Source of the DNA: Flavobacterium hydrocarbonoxydans
GTDB lineage: Bacteria > Bacteroidota > Bacteroidia > Flavobacteriales > Flavobacteriaceae
Direction of reading: 5' to 3'
Assembly (NCBI RefSeq): GCF_009789235.1
Contig: NZ_WSTB01000001.1
Span: 496,001 to 560,000, forward strand
DNA: 64,000 nt
The notes below the pieces were generated by a model, which saw nothing but the letters and a program-made list of their open reading frames with translations, was not told where the DNA came from and did not search any database. This document shows, one piece after another, positions 35,651-44,553 of this stretch. The first letter of the stretch is position 1; each line of letters opens with the position of its first letter. The position numbers were made by a program, and so were the translations under genes.

Positions 35651-35658
35651 TAAGTTTG
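35651..35658 (+). promoter_or_regulatory. Bacteroidota -7 box (TAAGTTTG) for the DUF3822-rsmD pair
   Basis: Perfect TAnnTTTG match 57 bases before the ATG at 35716; no clear -33 box. Confidence 0.4.
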
Positions 35659-35715
35659 TAATCGAATTAAATTCATTCTTGATACTAAAGCAGGTAACGA
35701 ATTGTAAATCAAATC

Positions 35716-36537
35716 ATGTCATTGCAAAATACTAATATCACCTCAAAAAAATACAAAAAATTATCTATTCAGGTCTCCTTGACTGGATTGTCATTTTGTT
35801 GTTTTGATACCCTCAATAATACGATAACTTCTTTTGCTGAAGTTATTTTTGATACTTTTCATAAAGGAAATAAAATCGAAGAACTTCTTGCTGATGCTTT
35901 CAAACAGCATCCTGAGCTAAAAGATACTTACGATGAAATTGTAGTGATTCACAATAACAATCTTTCAACTTTTGTACCCGCTGCTCTGTTTGATGAAAAT
36001 TTTCTGGGAAGTTATCTACAGTACAACACAAAAGTTTTTGAAACCGACTTTTTTACCTTCGATCAAATTTCAAATTACCAAATGAACGCGGTGTATATTC
36101 CGTATGTAAACATTAATAATTTTTTGATTGATGAAGTTGGATCATTCGATTACAAGCACGTAAACAGTATTTTAGTCGAAAAAATTCTGGAAGCTTCCAA
36201 AAATAATGATGATAAAAAAATGGTTATCAATTTTAATGAAAATCATTTCGAAATTATTGTGGTACAAAATCAAAAGCTCTTATTATTCAATTCATTTGAA
36301 TACAATAGCCCTGAGGATTTTATATATTATGTACTTTTTACTGCCGAACAAACCAGTTTAAATCCGGAAACTTTTCAGTTGGATTTTTTAGGCACCATAA
36401 AAAAGAACGACCCTTATTATGCAATTGCTTATCAATACATCCGCAATATTTCATTTTTGGATGTTAGCAGTCTGCAACAAAAAAACAGCTTTTCAACTGC
36501 AGAAAATTTAAAACATTATATTCTATTTCAATCATGA
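35716..36537 (+). CDS. DUF3822-like protein coupled to rsmD
   Basis: The 273-residue cytoplasmic protein of unknown function has the layout of the Bacteroidota family DUF3822, whose genes commonly precede rsmD. Visible features are the start KKLSIQVSLTGLSFCCFD, the central strand block IPYVNINNFLIDEVGSFDYKH, and MVINFNENHFEIIVVQNQKLLLFNSFEYNSPEDFIYYVLF. This pattern resembles an ASKHA-like ATPase fold, similar to type II/IV pilus assembly ATPase relatives. That structural likeness is inference. It overlaps the rsmD start by 4 bases (ATGA), so the two are translationally coupled. Confidence 0.82.
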   Translation: MSLQNTNITSKKYKKLSIQVSLTGLSFCCFDTLNNTITSFAEVIFDTFHKGNKIEELLADAFKQHPELKDTYDEIVVIHNNNLSTFVPAALFDENFLGSYLQYNTKVFETDFFTFDQISNYQMNAVYIPYVNINNFLIDEVGSFDYKHVNSILVEKILEASKNNDDKKMVINFNENHFEIIVVQNQKLLLFNSFEYNSPEDFIYYVLFTAEQTSLNPETFQLDFLGTIKKNDPYYAIAYQYIRNISFLDVSSLQQKNSFSTAENLKHYILFQS

Positions 36538-37133
36538 GAATCATTTCAGGAAAGTACAAAGGACGCCGCATTTTTCCGCCGAAAAACCTTCCGGTTCGCC
36601 CCACAACTGATATGAGTAAAGAAGCATTATTTAATGTTTTGAATAATCATTTTAGTTTTGATGGCTTGAAGATTTTAGATTTATTTTCGGGAACAGGAAA
36701 CATTAGTTTCGAATTCGCTTCACGCGGAAGTGCCCCAATTACCTCGGTTGATGGTGATTTTGGCTGTGTAAAATTTATCAAACAAGTCGCATCAGAATAT
36801 GATTTTGAAATTGCTGCTACCAAAAGTGATGTCTTTAAATATTTAGAGAATTGCAAAACATCTTACGATATTATTTTTGCCGATCCGCCTTACGGATTGG
36901 ATCAGGCTACTTTTGAAAAAGTGGTTTTGTTGGTTTTCGAAAGAAATTTACTTAACGAAGACGGCATGATGATTATCGAACATTCAAAATATACAAAACT
37001 CGAACATCTGAGTAATTTTTCTTTTCAAAAGAGCTACGGAGGTTCGTTTTTTAGTTTCTTCGAATTTGACTCAACTGACGACGATGAAGAACTCGCTGAC
37101 GAACCGATTGATAAAAATATAGAAGAAGATTAA
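36534..37133 (+). CDS. rsmD: 16S rRNA (guanine-966 N2)-methyltransferase
   Basis: SAM-dependent methylation of G966 of 16S rRNA. The 199-residue protein starts MRIISGKYKGRRIFPPKNLPVRPTTD, the family signature, followed by the SAM loop ILDLFSGTGNISFEFASRG. The catalytic motif IV is DPPY in IIFADPPYGL. The C-terminal 20 residues are a strongly acidic tail (DSTDDDEELADEP) that many homologues lack. It is translationally coupled to the upstream DUF3822-like gene and followed by a good terminator. Confidence 0.93.
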   Translation: MRIISGKYKGRRIFPPKNLPVRPTTDMSKEALFNVLNNHFSFDGLKILDLFSGTGNISFEFASRGSAPITSVDGDFGCVKFIKQVASEYDFEIAATKSDVFKYLENCKTSYDIIFADPPYGLDQATFEKVVLLVFERNLLNEDGMMIIEHSKYTKLEHLSNFSFQKSYGGSFFSFFEFDSTDDDEELADEPIDKNIEED

Positions 37134-37150
37134 AATATCCTTCTAATCAC

Positions 37151-37178
37151 AAAAATCCCATGAAGTTCATGGGATTTT
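37151..37178 (+). terminator. Rho-independent terminator after rsmD
   Basis: Arms AAAATCCCATG and CATGGGATTTT with a 5-nt loop, 18 bases past the rsmD stop codon. Confidence 0.82.
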
Positions 37179-37350
37179 GTATTTGATCACATTCGGTTTC
37201 CCTTTTTATACTATTTTTCAAATAATTCATTTTCAGAAATCATATATCAAATAAACTATCTGAAATTAAATAAATTTTGTATCTTTATTTTTACAAATAC
37301 GATTGATTTATATAATCCTGTTTGATCATGTATAATTTTAAATAATTATT

Positions 37351-38421
37351 ATGCAAAAGATACTTCCCGTTATAGTTTTTTTATTTTGCTCTTCATTCGT
37401 ATGGTCTCAGGAAAAGCCAAAAGACACCATTGCTCCTGCTGAAAAAGCAAAACGTTTCGATTTAACCATTATGCCTTATCTGAGTTACAACCGAAACCTT
37501 GATTTCATGTTTGGTGCAATTCCGATGGCAATGTACCGAGCAAAAAAAGAGGATACCATTTCTCCAAAATCACTGTCGGGATTGGCTGCCATATATACTA
37601 CTAATAAATCCTATTTTATTTCTTTTTTTAATAAATTATATTTTAATGAAGACTCGTGGCGAGTTCAGTTTTTTGCTTTAGCCGGAAATGTAAATTCACA
37701 ATTTTACATGGACGATATTGATGCGCCAGATTTTTATGATTATGGAACCAAAATGACGAGAATCAGTGTGGGTGTAGATCGAAAAATAATTCCGCATTTT
37801 TATGGAGGAATCAATTACGCCTATTCGCACTATAACACCGTGTATGAAGATGATGTACAGCCACAATCTGTTTCGCACACGAATGCTTTACAATATAATT
37901 TGCTTTATGATACCCGAAATGCTATTTATTATCCTACTCATGGTGAAAAAATAAAATTGCGCTGGATAAACTTTCCCGAATGGTTCGGAAACGACCTTAG
38001 TGCCAATAAAATTTTAACCGAATACAATAAATACCTTCCCATCAGAAACGGAAAAGATGTACTGGCTGCACGATTTGCAGGTACATTTGGTTTAGGAAAC
38101 ATTGCTTTCGAACAGCAGGTTCACATTGGAGGAAAAGATATTCGCGGGTATTCTGAAGGAAAATATCGAGGCGATGGTATTATGGCATTGCAGACTGAAT
38201 ATCGTTATAATTTTAATGACAAAATGGGCGTCGTTGGATTTGCTGGTTTGGCTACAATGTATGGCTCCGACACCGAAAACTTTAACTGGAAAGCCTATCC
38301 GGGAGCCGGAGTTGGGTATCGCTACAAGGCTTTTAAAAGTGTAAAATTTAATATAGGTCTCGACGCTGCGGTAGGAAAAGACGATTGGGGCGTTTATTTT
38401 AGAATTGGAGAAGCTTTTTAA
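37351..38421 (+). CDS. BamA/TamA-family outer-membrane barrel without POTRA domains
   Basis: The 356-residue exported protein has a signal peptide (about 1-19, ending VWSQ) and then goes straight into a 16-strand-type barrel. The Omp85 hallmark of strand 13/loop 6 is clear: HIGGKDIRGYSEGKYRG, the (V/I)RGY motif. The C terminus (GVYFRIGEAF) ends in Phe as expected for barrel insertion. No POTRA repeats fit in the 30 residues before the barrel, so it is a short patatin-barrel-like or surface-antigen type, not the essential BamA. It could be a transporter or an adhesin; the context gives no further hint. Confidence 0.85.
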   Translation: MQKILPVIVFLFCSSFVWSQEKPKDTIAPAEKAKRFDLTIMPYLSYNRNLDFMFGAIPMAMYRAKKEDTISPKSLSGLAAIYTTNKSYFISFFNKLYFNEDSWRVQFFALAGNVNSQFYMDDIDAPDFYDYGTKMTRISVGVDRKIIPHFYGGINYAYSHYNTVYEDDVQPQSVSHTNALQYNLLYDTRNAIYYPTHGEKIKLRWINFPEWFGNDLSANKILTEYNKYLPIRNGKDVLAARFAGTFGLGNIAFEQQVHIGGKDIRGYSEGKYRGDGIMALQTEYRYNFNDKMGVVGFAGLATMYGSDTENFNWKAYPGAGVGYRYKAFKSVKFNIGLDAAVGKDDWGVYFRIGEAF

Positions 38422-38436
38422 TGTATTGATTTTCCT

Positions 38437-40539
38437 TTATCGAATGCGATTTTCGTTCTCATCTATATTTTTCCCTTTAAATTCAGCTGACGAAACTTTC
38501 CCAAAAGAATATTTGATGGCAATCGAGAACTCATTAGAATCAACCCTATATCTCGAATTTGACCTTACGCCATTGACGGTAAATTGCTCCTTAAAAATAG
38601 TATTTTTGAAAATATCATTGTAGCTCAAAGTGCAATTCCAATTTTTGAAAAAAGTTTTCGAAACTGATGCATCTGTTATAAACATAGCACTTCGTTCAAA
38701 AACACCTTCTTTCTGTTTGGTAGAACCCCAAAAATTAAGCACAAAAGCATATCTTTTTGGGAGCCTGAACTCCTGATTAGACGAAAGATATAAATAAGGC
38801 TTTACAGTTCTAAAAACTGCAGCATCATCGACAATTTTATTTTTTACAAAAATTAGAGAATTGGTTGAAGTCCAGATTTTATAGGTAAATGGAGCCGTTA
38901 TTTCTATATTAAAACCGGTTTCTTTGTCGTAATTCACATCTTTAAAAGTCATACTATTTTGCTGGCTGTCATACGAAAAACTTCCTTCGACAGCATTCGA
39001 AATCGTATAGTAAGTTACTTTTATCGATTTGTCATGATACTGAAAAGCAGTAGAAACTTCATTAGTAATTGTGGGATCTAAATTGATATTTCGCGCGTAC
39101 AAAAAATACGGATTAATATACGTTGAACCCTGGCTTAAAGACGAATAATTGGGTCTGGCGATACTTCTGGCATAGTTGAAACTTATATTTTTTGAACTGT
39201 CAATTGCAAAGCTAAGCTGTGCTTTCGGAAATAAATTGGTGTAATTCTTTTGGATTAAAGGTGTTTCATCTGTACTAAATTTTCCGTTTACATGGGTGTT
39301 TTCAACTCGTAAACCTGCCGAAAAATCAATCTTTTTTATTTTTCCGGAAAACTGACTATATCCTGAAATATTTTGTTCTTTAAAATCATAATGATTGGCT
39401 GTATTTGTGCTACTTTCAAAATCAAAAAAATCAAAATCTGATTTAGAATTCGCATCAGAATAAAGTCCGCCAAACTCAAATTTCATTTCGTTTTTAAACT
39501 TTTTTTTTACATCAATTCTTCCTGAAAAAACAGTAACATTAAAGAGCTGATTACGATTTTGCGCCAATTCGAATTGAGTATTATTGAAATTATTTTTCAT
39601 CTGACTCCATTCTTCCTGATCAAAATTAGAATATTGAAAACCGGTAAAAACCTGCGTATCAATAGCTTTTATTTTCTTTGAATAATTTAGAAACGAGTTT
39701 ACAAAATTCTTTTTGCTTGTATTATCACCAAAAGTTAAAACGTAATTTTCTACATTTTCCTTTTTATTATAAGTAGAAGTGATGATATCAAAAGGTCCGT
39801 TTTGCAGCTTGCCACTCACGTTGAACGAAACATAATCATCGTCATTCATTTTATAAAACATACCACCGCCAAAAATAAACTGCGTTCTTTTAGTATTGGC
39901 AACAACATCATAATTAGACTGAATAGCTGCATCTACAATCTCATAATTTATACTATGCCCTTCCCAGGGCTGCAACTGATTGTAATTGAAATTAGTTTTC
40001 CATTCTATCTTCTTTTTTTTAAAACTTGAATTGAATCCCAAATAATTATTATACTCTTTTTTGAAAGATGCGACCTCTGAAACTGAAGTCTGAAAGCCAT
40101 CTTTTTTGCTAAATTTTCTTGTAATTAAAATCACTGCGCGGCCTTCGGCTTCATATTTTGCAGATGGATTCTGAATGATTTCAATCGTTTTGATATCGGC
40201 TACAGCCAAAGCATTCAAATCGTTCATTCCTACTTTTTGATTGTCAATATAAATCAGCGGATTTCCTTTTCCGATAATTGAAATACTTTCTTTATCAGCG
40301 CTAATCTGAACGGAAGGCATTTTTGATAATACATCTAAAGTATTCGGAATTACATTGTAAATCGAATTGGCTACATCCAATTTTACATTACCGTTTTGGT
40401 AAGAAAATGCTTTTTTGTTTTGGCTAATCACAACTTCATTCAATTGAGTTGACACACTGTCTTTGGCCGTTTCATTTTGGGAATATCCAATAAGTGAAAA
40501 GAGAAACAACAGTATCCATAAGATCATTTTTGAAGCCAT
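38437..40539 (-). CDS. TonB-receptor-like outer-membrane beta-barrel protein
   Basis: The 700-residue exported protein has a signal peptide (about 1-20) and a plug-like domain (about 30-130, NEVVISQNKKAFSYQNGN, PLIYIDNQKV, IEIIQNPSAKYEAEG). A long barrel of the outer-membrane family-3 type follows (PKAQLSFAIDSSKNISFNYA region), ending in FKGKNIDENENRIR rather than an aromatic residue. Unlike SusC it lacks the usual carboxypeptidase-like front domain. It is divergent from a histidine kinase gene across a 146-bp region holding three phased GTTAAT repeats. It is therefore likely to be controlled by that two-component system. The ligand is unknown. Confidence 0.88.
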   Translation of the reverse strand: MASKMILWILLFLFSLIGYSQNETAKDSVSTQLNEVVISQNKKAFSYQNGNVKLDVANSIYNVIPNTLDVLSKMPSVQISADKESISIIGKGNPLIYIDNQKVGMNDLNALAVADIKTIEIIQNPSAKYEAEGRAVILITRKFSKKDGFQTSVSEVASFKKEYNNYLGFNSSFKKKKIEWKTNFNYNQLQPWEGHSINYEIVDAAIQSNYDVVANTKRTQFIFGGGMFYKMNDDDYVSFNVSGKLQNGPFDIITSTYNKKENVENYVLTFGDNTSKKNFVNSFLNYSKKIKAIDTQVFTGFQYSNFDQEEWSQMKNNFNNTQFELAQNRNQLFNVTVFSGRIDVKKKFKNEMKFEFGGLYSDANSKSDFDFFDFESSTNTANHYDFKEQNISGYSQFSGKIKKIDFSAGLRVENTHVNGKFSTDETPLIQKNYTNLFPKAQLSFAIDSSKNISFNYARSIARPNYSSLSQGSTYINPYFLYARNINLDPTITNEVSTAFQYHDKSIKVTYYTISNAVEGSFSYDSQQNSMTFKDVNYDKETGFNIEITAPFTYKIWTSTNSLIFVKNKIVDDAAVFRTVKPYLYLSSNQEFRLPKRYAFVLNFWGSTKQKEGVFERSAMFITDASVSKTFFKNWNCTLSYNDIFKNTIFKEQFTVNGVRSNSRYRVDSNEFSIAIKYSFGKVSSAEFKGKNIDENENRIR

Positions 40540-40606
40540 ATAAATTGAATTTTAAAAAAGTTAGATTGATTTGCTGCAAAAATGCTTCTAAAAAAGGCGT
40601 CTGAAA

Positions 40607-40634
40607 GTTAATTGAAGGTTAATGCGGAGTTAAT
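40607..40634. promoter_or_regulatory. Three GTTAAT direct repeats at 11-bp spacing
   Basis: GTTAAT at 40607-40612, 40618-40623 and 40629-40634, each one helical turn apart, in the divergent region between the barrel gene and the sensor kinase gene. The layout suits tandem binding of an OmpR-family response regulator such as the one encoded at 42052. Confidence 0.65.
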
Positions 40635-40685
40635 GCTAAAATTGTATTCTAAAAGCTTTATTTTTGAACAGAATTTCTTTTTGAT

Positions 40686-42044
40686 ATGAAACAAAGAATC
40701 AATTTATTAATCGCATTTTCAGTGCTTGCGCTACTCGTTTTATCGACGGTGCAATGTTATTTGGTAAAAACGACTTACGATTATAAAGTGGCACAATTTC
40801 ACACCGAAATCAAAAATGAAATTGCGCAGATTACGAACAATTACAATGATATTGACTCGGCTCTGATTTCAAAAAAGGAATTACTCTATAAAGGATTAGC
40901 GGAACAATTTTTTCAAGGAAAAACTACCAAATTTCAATTAAAAAAAGCCATTCTGGAAAATGAATTCAGAGATGCGTTAACATTGAAAATTCAGCAAAAA
41001 TTGGAACGGGATTTACCCAATCTTAAAATAGATTTTGCCATTGTTTTGAATAAATTTATTTTTTACCAAAACTTCAAGAAAGCAGATACAATTTTCTCTG
41101 AGAAACCTTTTATTCAGAATAAATTATACGGGAATTTAGCCTCTTTAAATCAATCCTTTTTAGTTCGGAATTATGTAGGAACAACTAATGGTTCCTTTGA
41201 AAATCAGGATTATAAATTATTGACCGAAGACTCCATGTACGTTTCTGTAATCGACTGGGAAATGATTATTTTGAGACGAATGACTTTCATCCTGATTTTG
41301 TCTTTGCTCTCTATTTTAACGCTGATTACGCTTTTTGTAATTGCTATTAAAGCGTTAATCAAACAAAAAAAAGTAAGCGATGTCAAGACCGATTTCATCA
41401 ACAATATTACACACGAACTCAAAACACCTTTAGCTACTCTGGGTATTTCGACTAAAATTTTAGAGCAAAAAAACATTCGCGATAATGATGAAAATTTTAC
41501 TGCGATTGTCAATACTATTTCACGGCAAAACAATCGTTTACAAAATTTAATCGATCAGGTAATGGCGAATTCACTGGCCGAAAACGAAATCGAACTTCAA
41601 AAAGAAAAAATAAATAGTGAAGAATTTTTAAAAGCGATTATTGAAGATTTTAAAATTGGTAATCCGAAAATTACGATTGAAACTGATTTTCAAACGGAAA
41701 AAACTATTTTGGTTTTAGACAAATTTCACCTGACAACTGCAATTTTGAATGTACTCGAAAATGCTGTAAAATATGGCTCGAATACCATTCGCCTGACGAC
41801 AAAAAACATTCAAAATGAGTTTTCTATAAGTATTCAGGATGACGGAATTGGGATTTCGAAAACCAAACAACCTTTGCTTTTTGAGAAATTTTATCGCGTA
41901 GAGCAGGGAAATTTGCACAATACAAAAGGCCTTGGATTAGGATTATATTATGTTGATCTAATTATAAAAGCGCATCAGGGAACCATTGCAGTAATAAGTG
42001 ATTTGGGCAAAGGCGCAGTGTTTACTATTAATTTTAAAGTTTAA
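40686..42044 (+). CDS. Sensor histidine kinase
   Basis: Inner-membrane kinase of a two-component system. The 452-residue protein has two transmembrane helices (about 5-27 and 202-226) enclosing a periplasmic sensor of about 170 residues with no recognised domain. The HisKA phospho-acceptor His243 lies in ITHELKTPL. The ATPase domain (about 330-452) shows the N box LNVLENAVKYGS, G1 box DDGIGIS and G2 box GLGLGLYYV. All catalytic boxes are intact. The response regulator gene follows within 7 bases of the stop. Confidence 0.95.
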   Translation: MKQRINLLIAFSVLALLVLSTVQCYLVKTTYDYKVAQFHTEIKNEIAQITNNYNDIDSALISKKELLYKGLAEQFFQGKTTKFQLKKAILENEFRDALTLKIQQKLERDLPNLKIDFAIVLNKFIFYQNFKKADTIFSEKPFIQNKLYGNLASLNQSFLVRNYVGTTNGSFENQDYKLLTEDSMYVSVIDWEMIILRRMTFILILSLLSILTLITLFVIAIKALIKQKKVSDVKTDFINNITHELKTPLATLGISTKILEQKNIRDNDENFTAIVNTISRQNNRLQNLIDQVMANSLAENEIELQKEKINSEEFLKAIIEDFKIGNPKITIETDFQTEKTILVLDKFHLTTAILNVLENAVKYGSNTIRLTTKNIQNEFSISIQDDGIGISKTKQPLLFEKFYRVEQGNLHNTKGLGLGLYYVDLIIKAHQGTIAVISDLGKGAVFTINFKV

Positions 42045-42051
42045 TTCACCA

Positions 42052-42738
42052 TTGAAAAAGATTCTTTTAGCCGAAGACGATATTGATTTTGCAAATGTTT
42101 TAAAACAATATTTGTCACTTTACAATTACGAAGTTACGTGGGCAGAAGATGGCGAAAAGGCCTTAGAATTCTTCAAAAACAACACCTATGATATTTGTAT
42201 TTTTGATGTGATGATGCCGAAACTTGACGGATTTTCATTGGCCGAAAAAGTCATTAAAATCAACCCTGAAACCCCTTTTATATTCCTGACTGCCAGAAAA
42301 TTAAAAGAAGACAAAATCATCGGATTAAAATTGGGTGCCGATGATTATATCGCAAAACCTTTTGAGGCTGAAGAACTGATACTGCGCATTCAGAATATCT
42401 TAAAAAGAATGGAGCAAAAGAAAACCCTACACGGAATTGATAATATCGAAATTGGTTCGTATATTTTTGACAGTAAACGTTTAACACTCAGTCATCCGGA
42501 TTTGATTCACCAACTTACAGAAATGGAAGCTTCTCTTATTGAGTATTTATATCTCAATCATAATCAGTTATTAAAAAGAGAACAAATTCTAATGTCTGTA
42601 TGGAAAAAAGACGATTATTTTTCCGGCCGAAGCATGGATGTTTTTATCAGTAAACTCAGAAAATATTTTAGTGCTGATCCTAAGATTAGTATTGAAACAG
42701 TACGAAGTATTGGTTTAGAATTTAAAATTTCAAAATAG
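42052..42738 (+). CDS. OmpR/PhoB-family response regulator
   Basis: DNA-binding partner of the upstream kinase. I start it at TTG 42052 (MKKILLAEDD), 7 bases after the kinase stop. An in-frame ATG at 41998 would overlap the kinase gene and add 18 atypical residues. The receiver domain has the acidic pair Glu8-Asp9/Asp10, the phospho-acceptor Asp52 (IFDVMMP), a conserved Thr (FLTARK) and Lys (YIAKPF). The C-terminal winged-helix domain follows (about 130-228; REQILMSVWKKDDYFSGRSMDVFISKLRKYF). It probably binds the GTTAAT repeats at 40607-40634, which is inference. Confidence 0.93.
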   Translation: MKKILLAEDDIDFANVLKQYLSLYNYEVTWAEDGEKALEFFKNNTYDICIFDVMMPKLDGFSLAEKVIKINPETPFIFLTARKLKEDKIIGLKLGADDYIAKPFEAEELILRIQNILKRMEQKKTLHGIDNIEIGSYIFDSKRLTLSHPDLIHQLTEMEASLIEYLYLNHNQLLKREQILMSVWKKDDYFSGRSMDVFISKLRKYFSADPKISIETVRSIGLEFKISK

Positions 42739-42784
42739 CCTGAGCCTGCGAATGATATAAGTTTTGATGAACAATTATGTAACG

Positions 42785-42812
42785 TTGTAAAGCTATAATG
42801 ACAATACATTTG
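42785..42812 (+). promoter_or_regulatory. Complete Bacteroidota promoter (TTG-N17-TACATTTG)
   Basis: TTG at 42785-42787, a 17-nt spacer and a perfect TAnnTTTG box at 42805-42812, 25 bases before the ATG of the small membrane protein. This is one of the two best promoter matches seen in the window. Confidence 0.7.
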
Positions 42813-42837
42813 TAATGAAACATTAAAAACATACATC

Positions 42838-43032
42838 ATGAATCTAAAAAGATTTTTCGGAGGATTACTTACCGTTCTTGGAATCGTAGGACTTATTTAT
42901 ACAGCAGTTATATTTGCTGGAACGACAGGCGAAACCAGAGATATTAAATCGCTGGTTATTTATGGCATACTAGGAATCGTATTTTTTATGTCAGGTATCA
43001 GTTTGGTTCGAACTACAAAAGACGAAGCTTAA
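42838..43032 (+). CDS. Small two-helix membrane protein
   Basis: The 64-residue product has helix 1 at about 7-27 (FGGLLTVLGIVGLIYTAVIFA), a short polar loop (GTTGETRDIKS) and helix 2 at about 39-57 (LVIYGILGIVFFMSGISLV), followed by a charged tail. No domain is recognised. A full consensus promoter directly upstream and a normal start codon support a real gene. Similar tiny membrane proteins are common in Flavobacteriia, but I can give no function. The upstream two-component system is separated by this promoter, so it is probably an independent unit. Confidence 0.72.
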   Translation: MNLKRFFGGLLTVLGIVGLIYTAVIFAGTTGETRDIKSLVIYGILGIVFFMSGISLVRTTKDEA

Positions 43033-43053
43033 TTTTTTTGAGATATAAAGGAA

Positions 43054-43121
43054 CAAAGGTTCAGAGATACAAAGGAAAGGTTGTCAAACGCTTTAAAAAA
43101 CTTTGTACCTCTGAGCCTTTG
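43054..43121. repeat. Imperfect inverted repeat downstream of the small membrane protein gene
   Basis: 21-bp arms at 43054-43074 (CAAAGGTTCAGAGATACAAAG is the left arm) and 43101-43121 pair at 19 of 21 positions around a 26-bp centre. It could act as a terminator and looks like a member of the hairpin-type repeats seen elsewhere here. Confidence 0.65.
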
Positions 43122-43195
43122 CCTAATTAAAAAAACAAAAAATCTATTATTTAAGAAATTACAATCGTCCCCACCAACTTTCGAATCGGGATGAT

Positions 43196-43255
43196 AAAAA
43201 AATCCGTTTTAATCCGCGCTTTCGCTTTAGCGAATCCGTGTCATCCGCATTCCAT
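43196..43255 (+). repeat. Dispersed AATCCG repeat, single copy
   Basis: Reads AAATCCGTTTTAATCCGCG, then the palindrome TTTCGCTTTAGCGAA, then TCCGTGTCATCCGCATTCCAT. Same family as the units of the 31933-32300 array. It ends 10 bases from the symporter stop codon. Confidence 0.75.
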
Positions 43256-43264
43256 CAGACCAAG

Positions 43265-44515
43265 TTACTCCTCAACAATTGGTTCCAAATTCAGCTCCGT
43301 AAAATCTCTTTCGGTTTTAGAAATTACAATTGTAGCCACGGTATTTCCAATCAAATTGGTAATCGCTCTGGCTTCGCTCATAAACTTATCTACACCTAAC
43401 AAAAAAGCCAGTCCTTCAACGGGAATTTTATGAATGGCTGTCAAAGTCGATGCCAAAACTATAAACCCGCTTCCGGTAACGCCTGCAGCACCTTTCGAAG
43501 TAATCATCAGAATACCAATCACACTCAGAATTTCGAAAAAACTCAAATGTACATCATACAACTGCGCCAGAAATATAACGGACATCGACAGGTAAATCGA
43601 AGTTCCATCCAGATTAAACGAATAACCCGTAGGAATCACCAAACCCACCACCGATTTACTGCAGCCCATTTGTTCCAGTTTAACCATGATACTGGGCAAA
43701 GCTGCTTCGGATGAAGAAGTGCCGAGTACCAATAAAAGTTCTTCTTTGATGTATTTTAAAATCAAAAGAATATTGATTTTATAATATTTCAGAATGCTTC
43801 CTAAAATTAGAAATACAAACAAAAACATCGTAGCATACACACATAACATCAGTTTTCCAAGCGGAATAAGTGTTGACAAACCAAACTTCCCGATGGTATA
43901 AGCCATTCCGCCAAAAGCACCAAGAGGAGCCAGATACATGACATATTTTAATCCGAAGAAAACCACTTTTGAAGCCCTTTCTAAAACCAAAATCGTTTGT
44001 TCGCGTTTTTTATAGAAATTCAATACAATACCGCATACAATGGCTGCTAATAAAACCTGCAAAGTAAAATTGGATAGAAAAAACTGCAGCCACGAAAAAT
44101 CTGCCGAAGGATTTTTGGTATATTCACTGGCATCCTGCAAAGCCAATCCTGATTTATCAATTTTTCCAGGTTCAAAAAGATAGGCAATAGCAACTCCAAT
44201 TGCCAGAGCGACGGTTGAAACCACTTCAAAATAGGCTAAGGCTTTCACTCCAATCCGGCCTACTTTTTTTAAATTTCCCATTCCGGAAATTCCCAATACA
44301 ATCGTTAGAAATATAATCGGTCCTATAAAAAGCTTAATAATATCGATGAAGGTTTGTCCCACAATTTTCATTTTTACCCCATTTTCAGGCGAAAAATGTC
44401 CGAGCAAAATACCGGCAATGATAGCAATCAATACCCAAAAAGTAAGATTGGTTATAATCGTTTTGAAAGTGCTTTTTTTTGCTTTTCTAGAAGAATTAGA
44501 AGTGGTGGTTTTCAT
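43265..44515 (-). CDS. dctA: Dicarboxylate/amino acid:cation symporter (DctA type)
   Basis: Sodium- or proton-coupled importer of C4-dicarboxylates or acidic amino acids in the inner membrane. The 416-residue protein has the glutamate-transporter fold. Hairpin 1 carries the serine-rich motif GTSSSEAALP, TM7 has GYSFNLDGTSIY and hairpin 2 has TSKGAAGVTGSGFIVLASTL. The terminal FMSEARAITNLIGNTVATIV follows; its wording is closest to DctA as I recall it. The length is normal. Symbol confidence is moderate, since GltP-like specificity cannot be ruled out without alignment. Confidence 0.9.
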   Translation of the reverse strand: MKTTTSNSSRKAKKSTFKTIITNLTFWVLIAIIAGILLGHFSPENGVKMKIVGQTFIDIIKLFIGPIIFLTIVLGISGMGNLKKVGRIGVKALAYFEVVSTVALAIGVAIAYLFEPGKIDKSGLALQDASEYTKNPSADFSWLQFFLSNFTLQVLLAAIVCGIVLNFYKKREQTILVLERASKVVFFGLKYVMYLAPLGAFGGMAYTIGKFGLSTLIPLGKLMLCVYATMFLFVFLILGSILKYYKINILLILKYIKEELLLVLGTSSSEAALPSIMVKLEQMGCSKSVVGLVIPTGYSFNLDGTSIYLSMSVIFLAQLYDVHLSFFEILSVIGILMITSKGAAGVTGSGFIVLASTLTAIHKIPVEGLAFLLGVDKFMSEARAITNLIGNTVATIVISKTERDFTELNLEPIVEE

Positions 44516-44553
44516 GAAAGAAAGTTAGAGACTTTCACAAATATATAAAAAAT

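Noticed and set aside
41998..42051. Upstream ATG for the response regulator
   Set aside because: It would overlap the kinase gene and add 18 residues that do not resemble a receiver domain start; TTG 42052 begins exactly at MKKILLAEDD.
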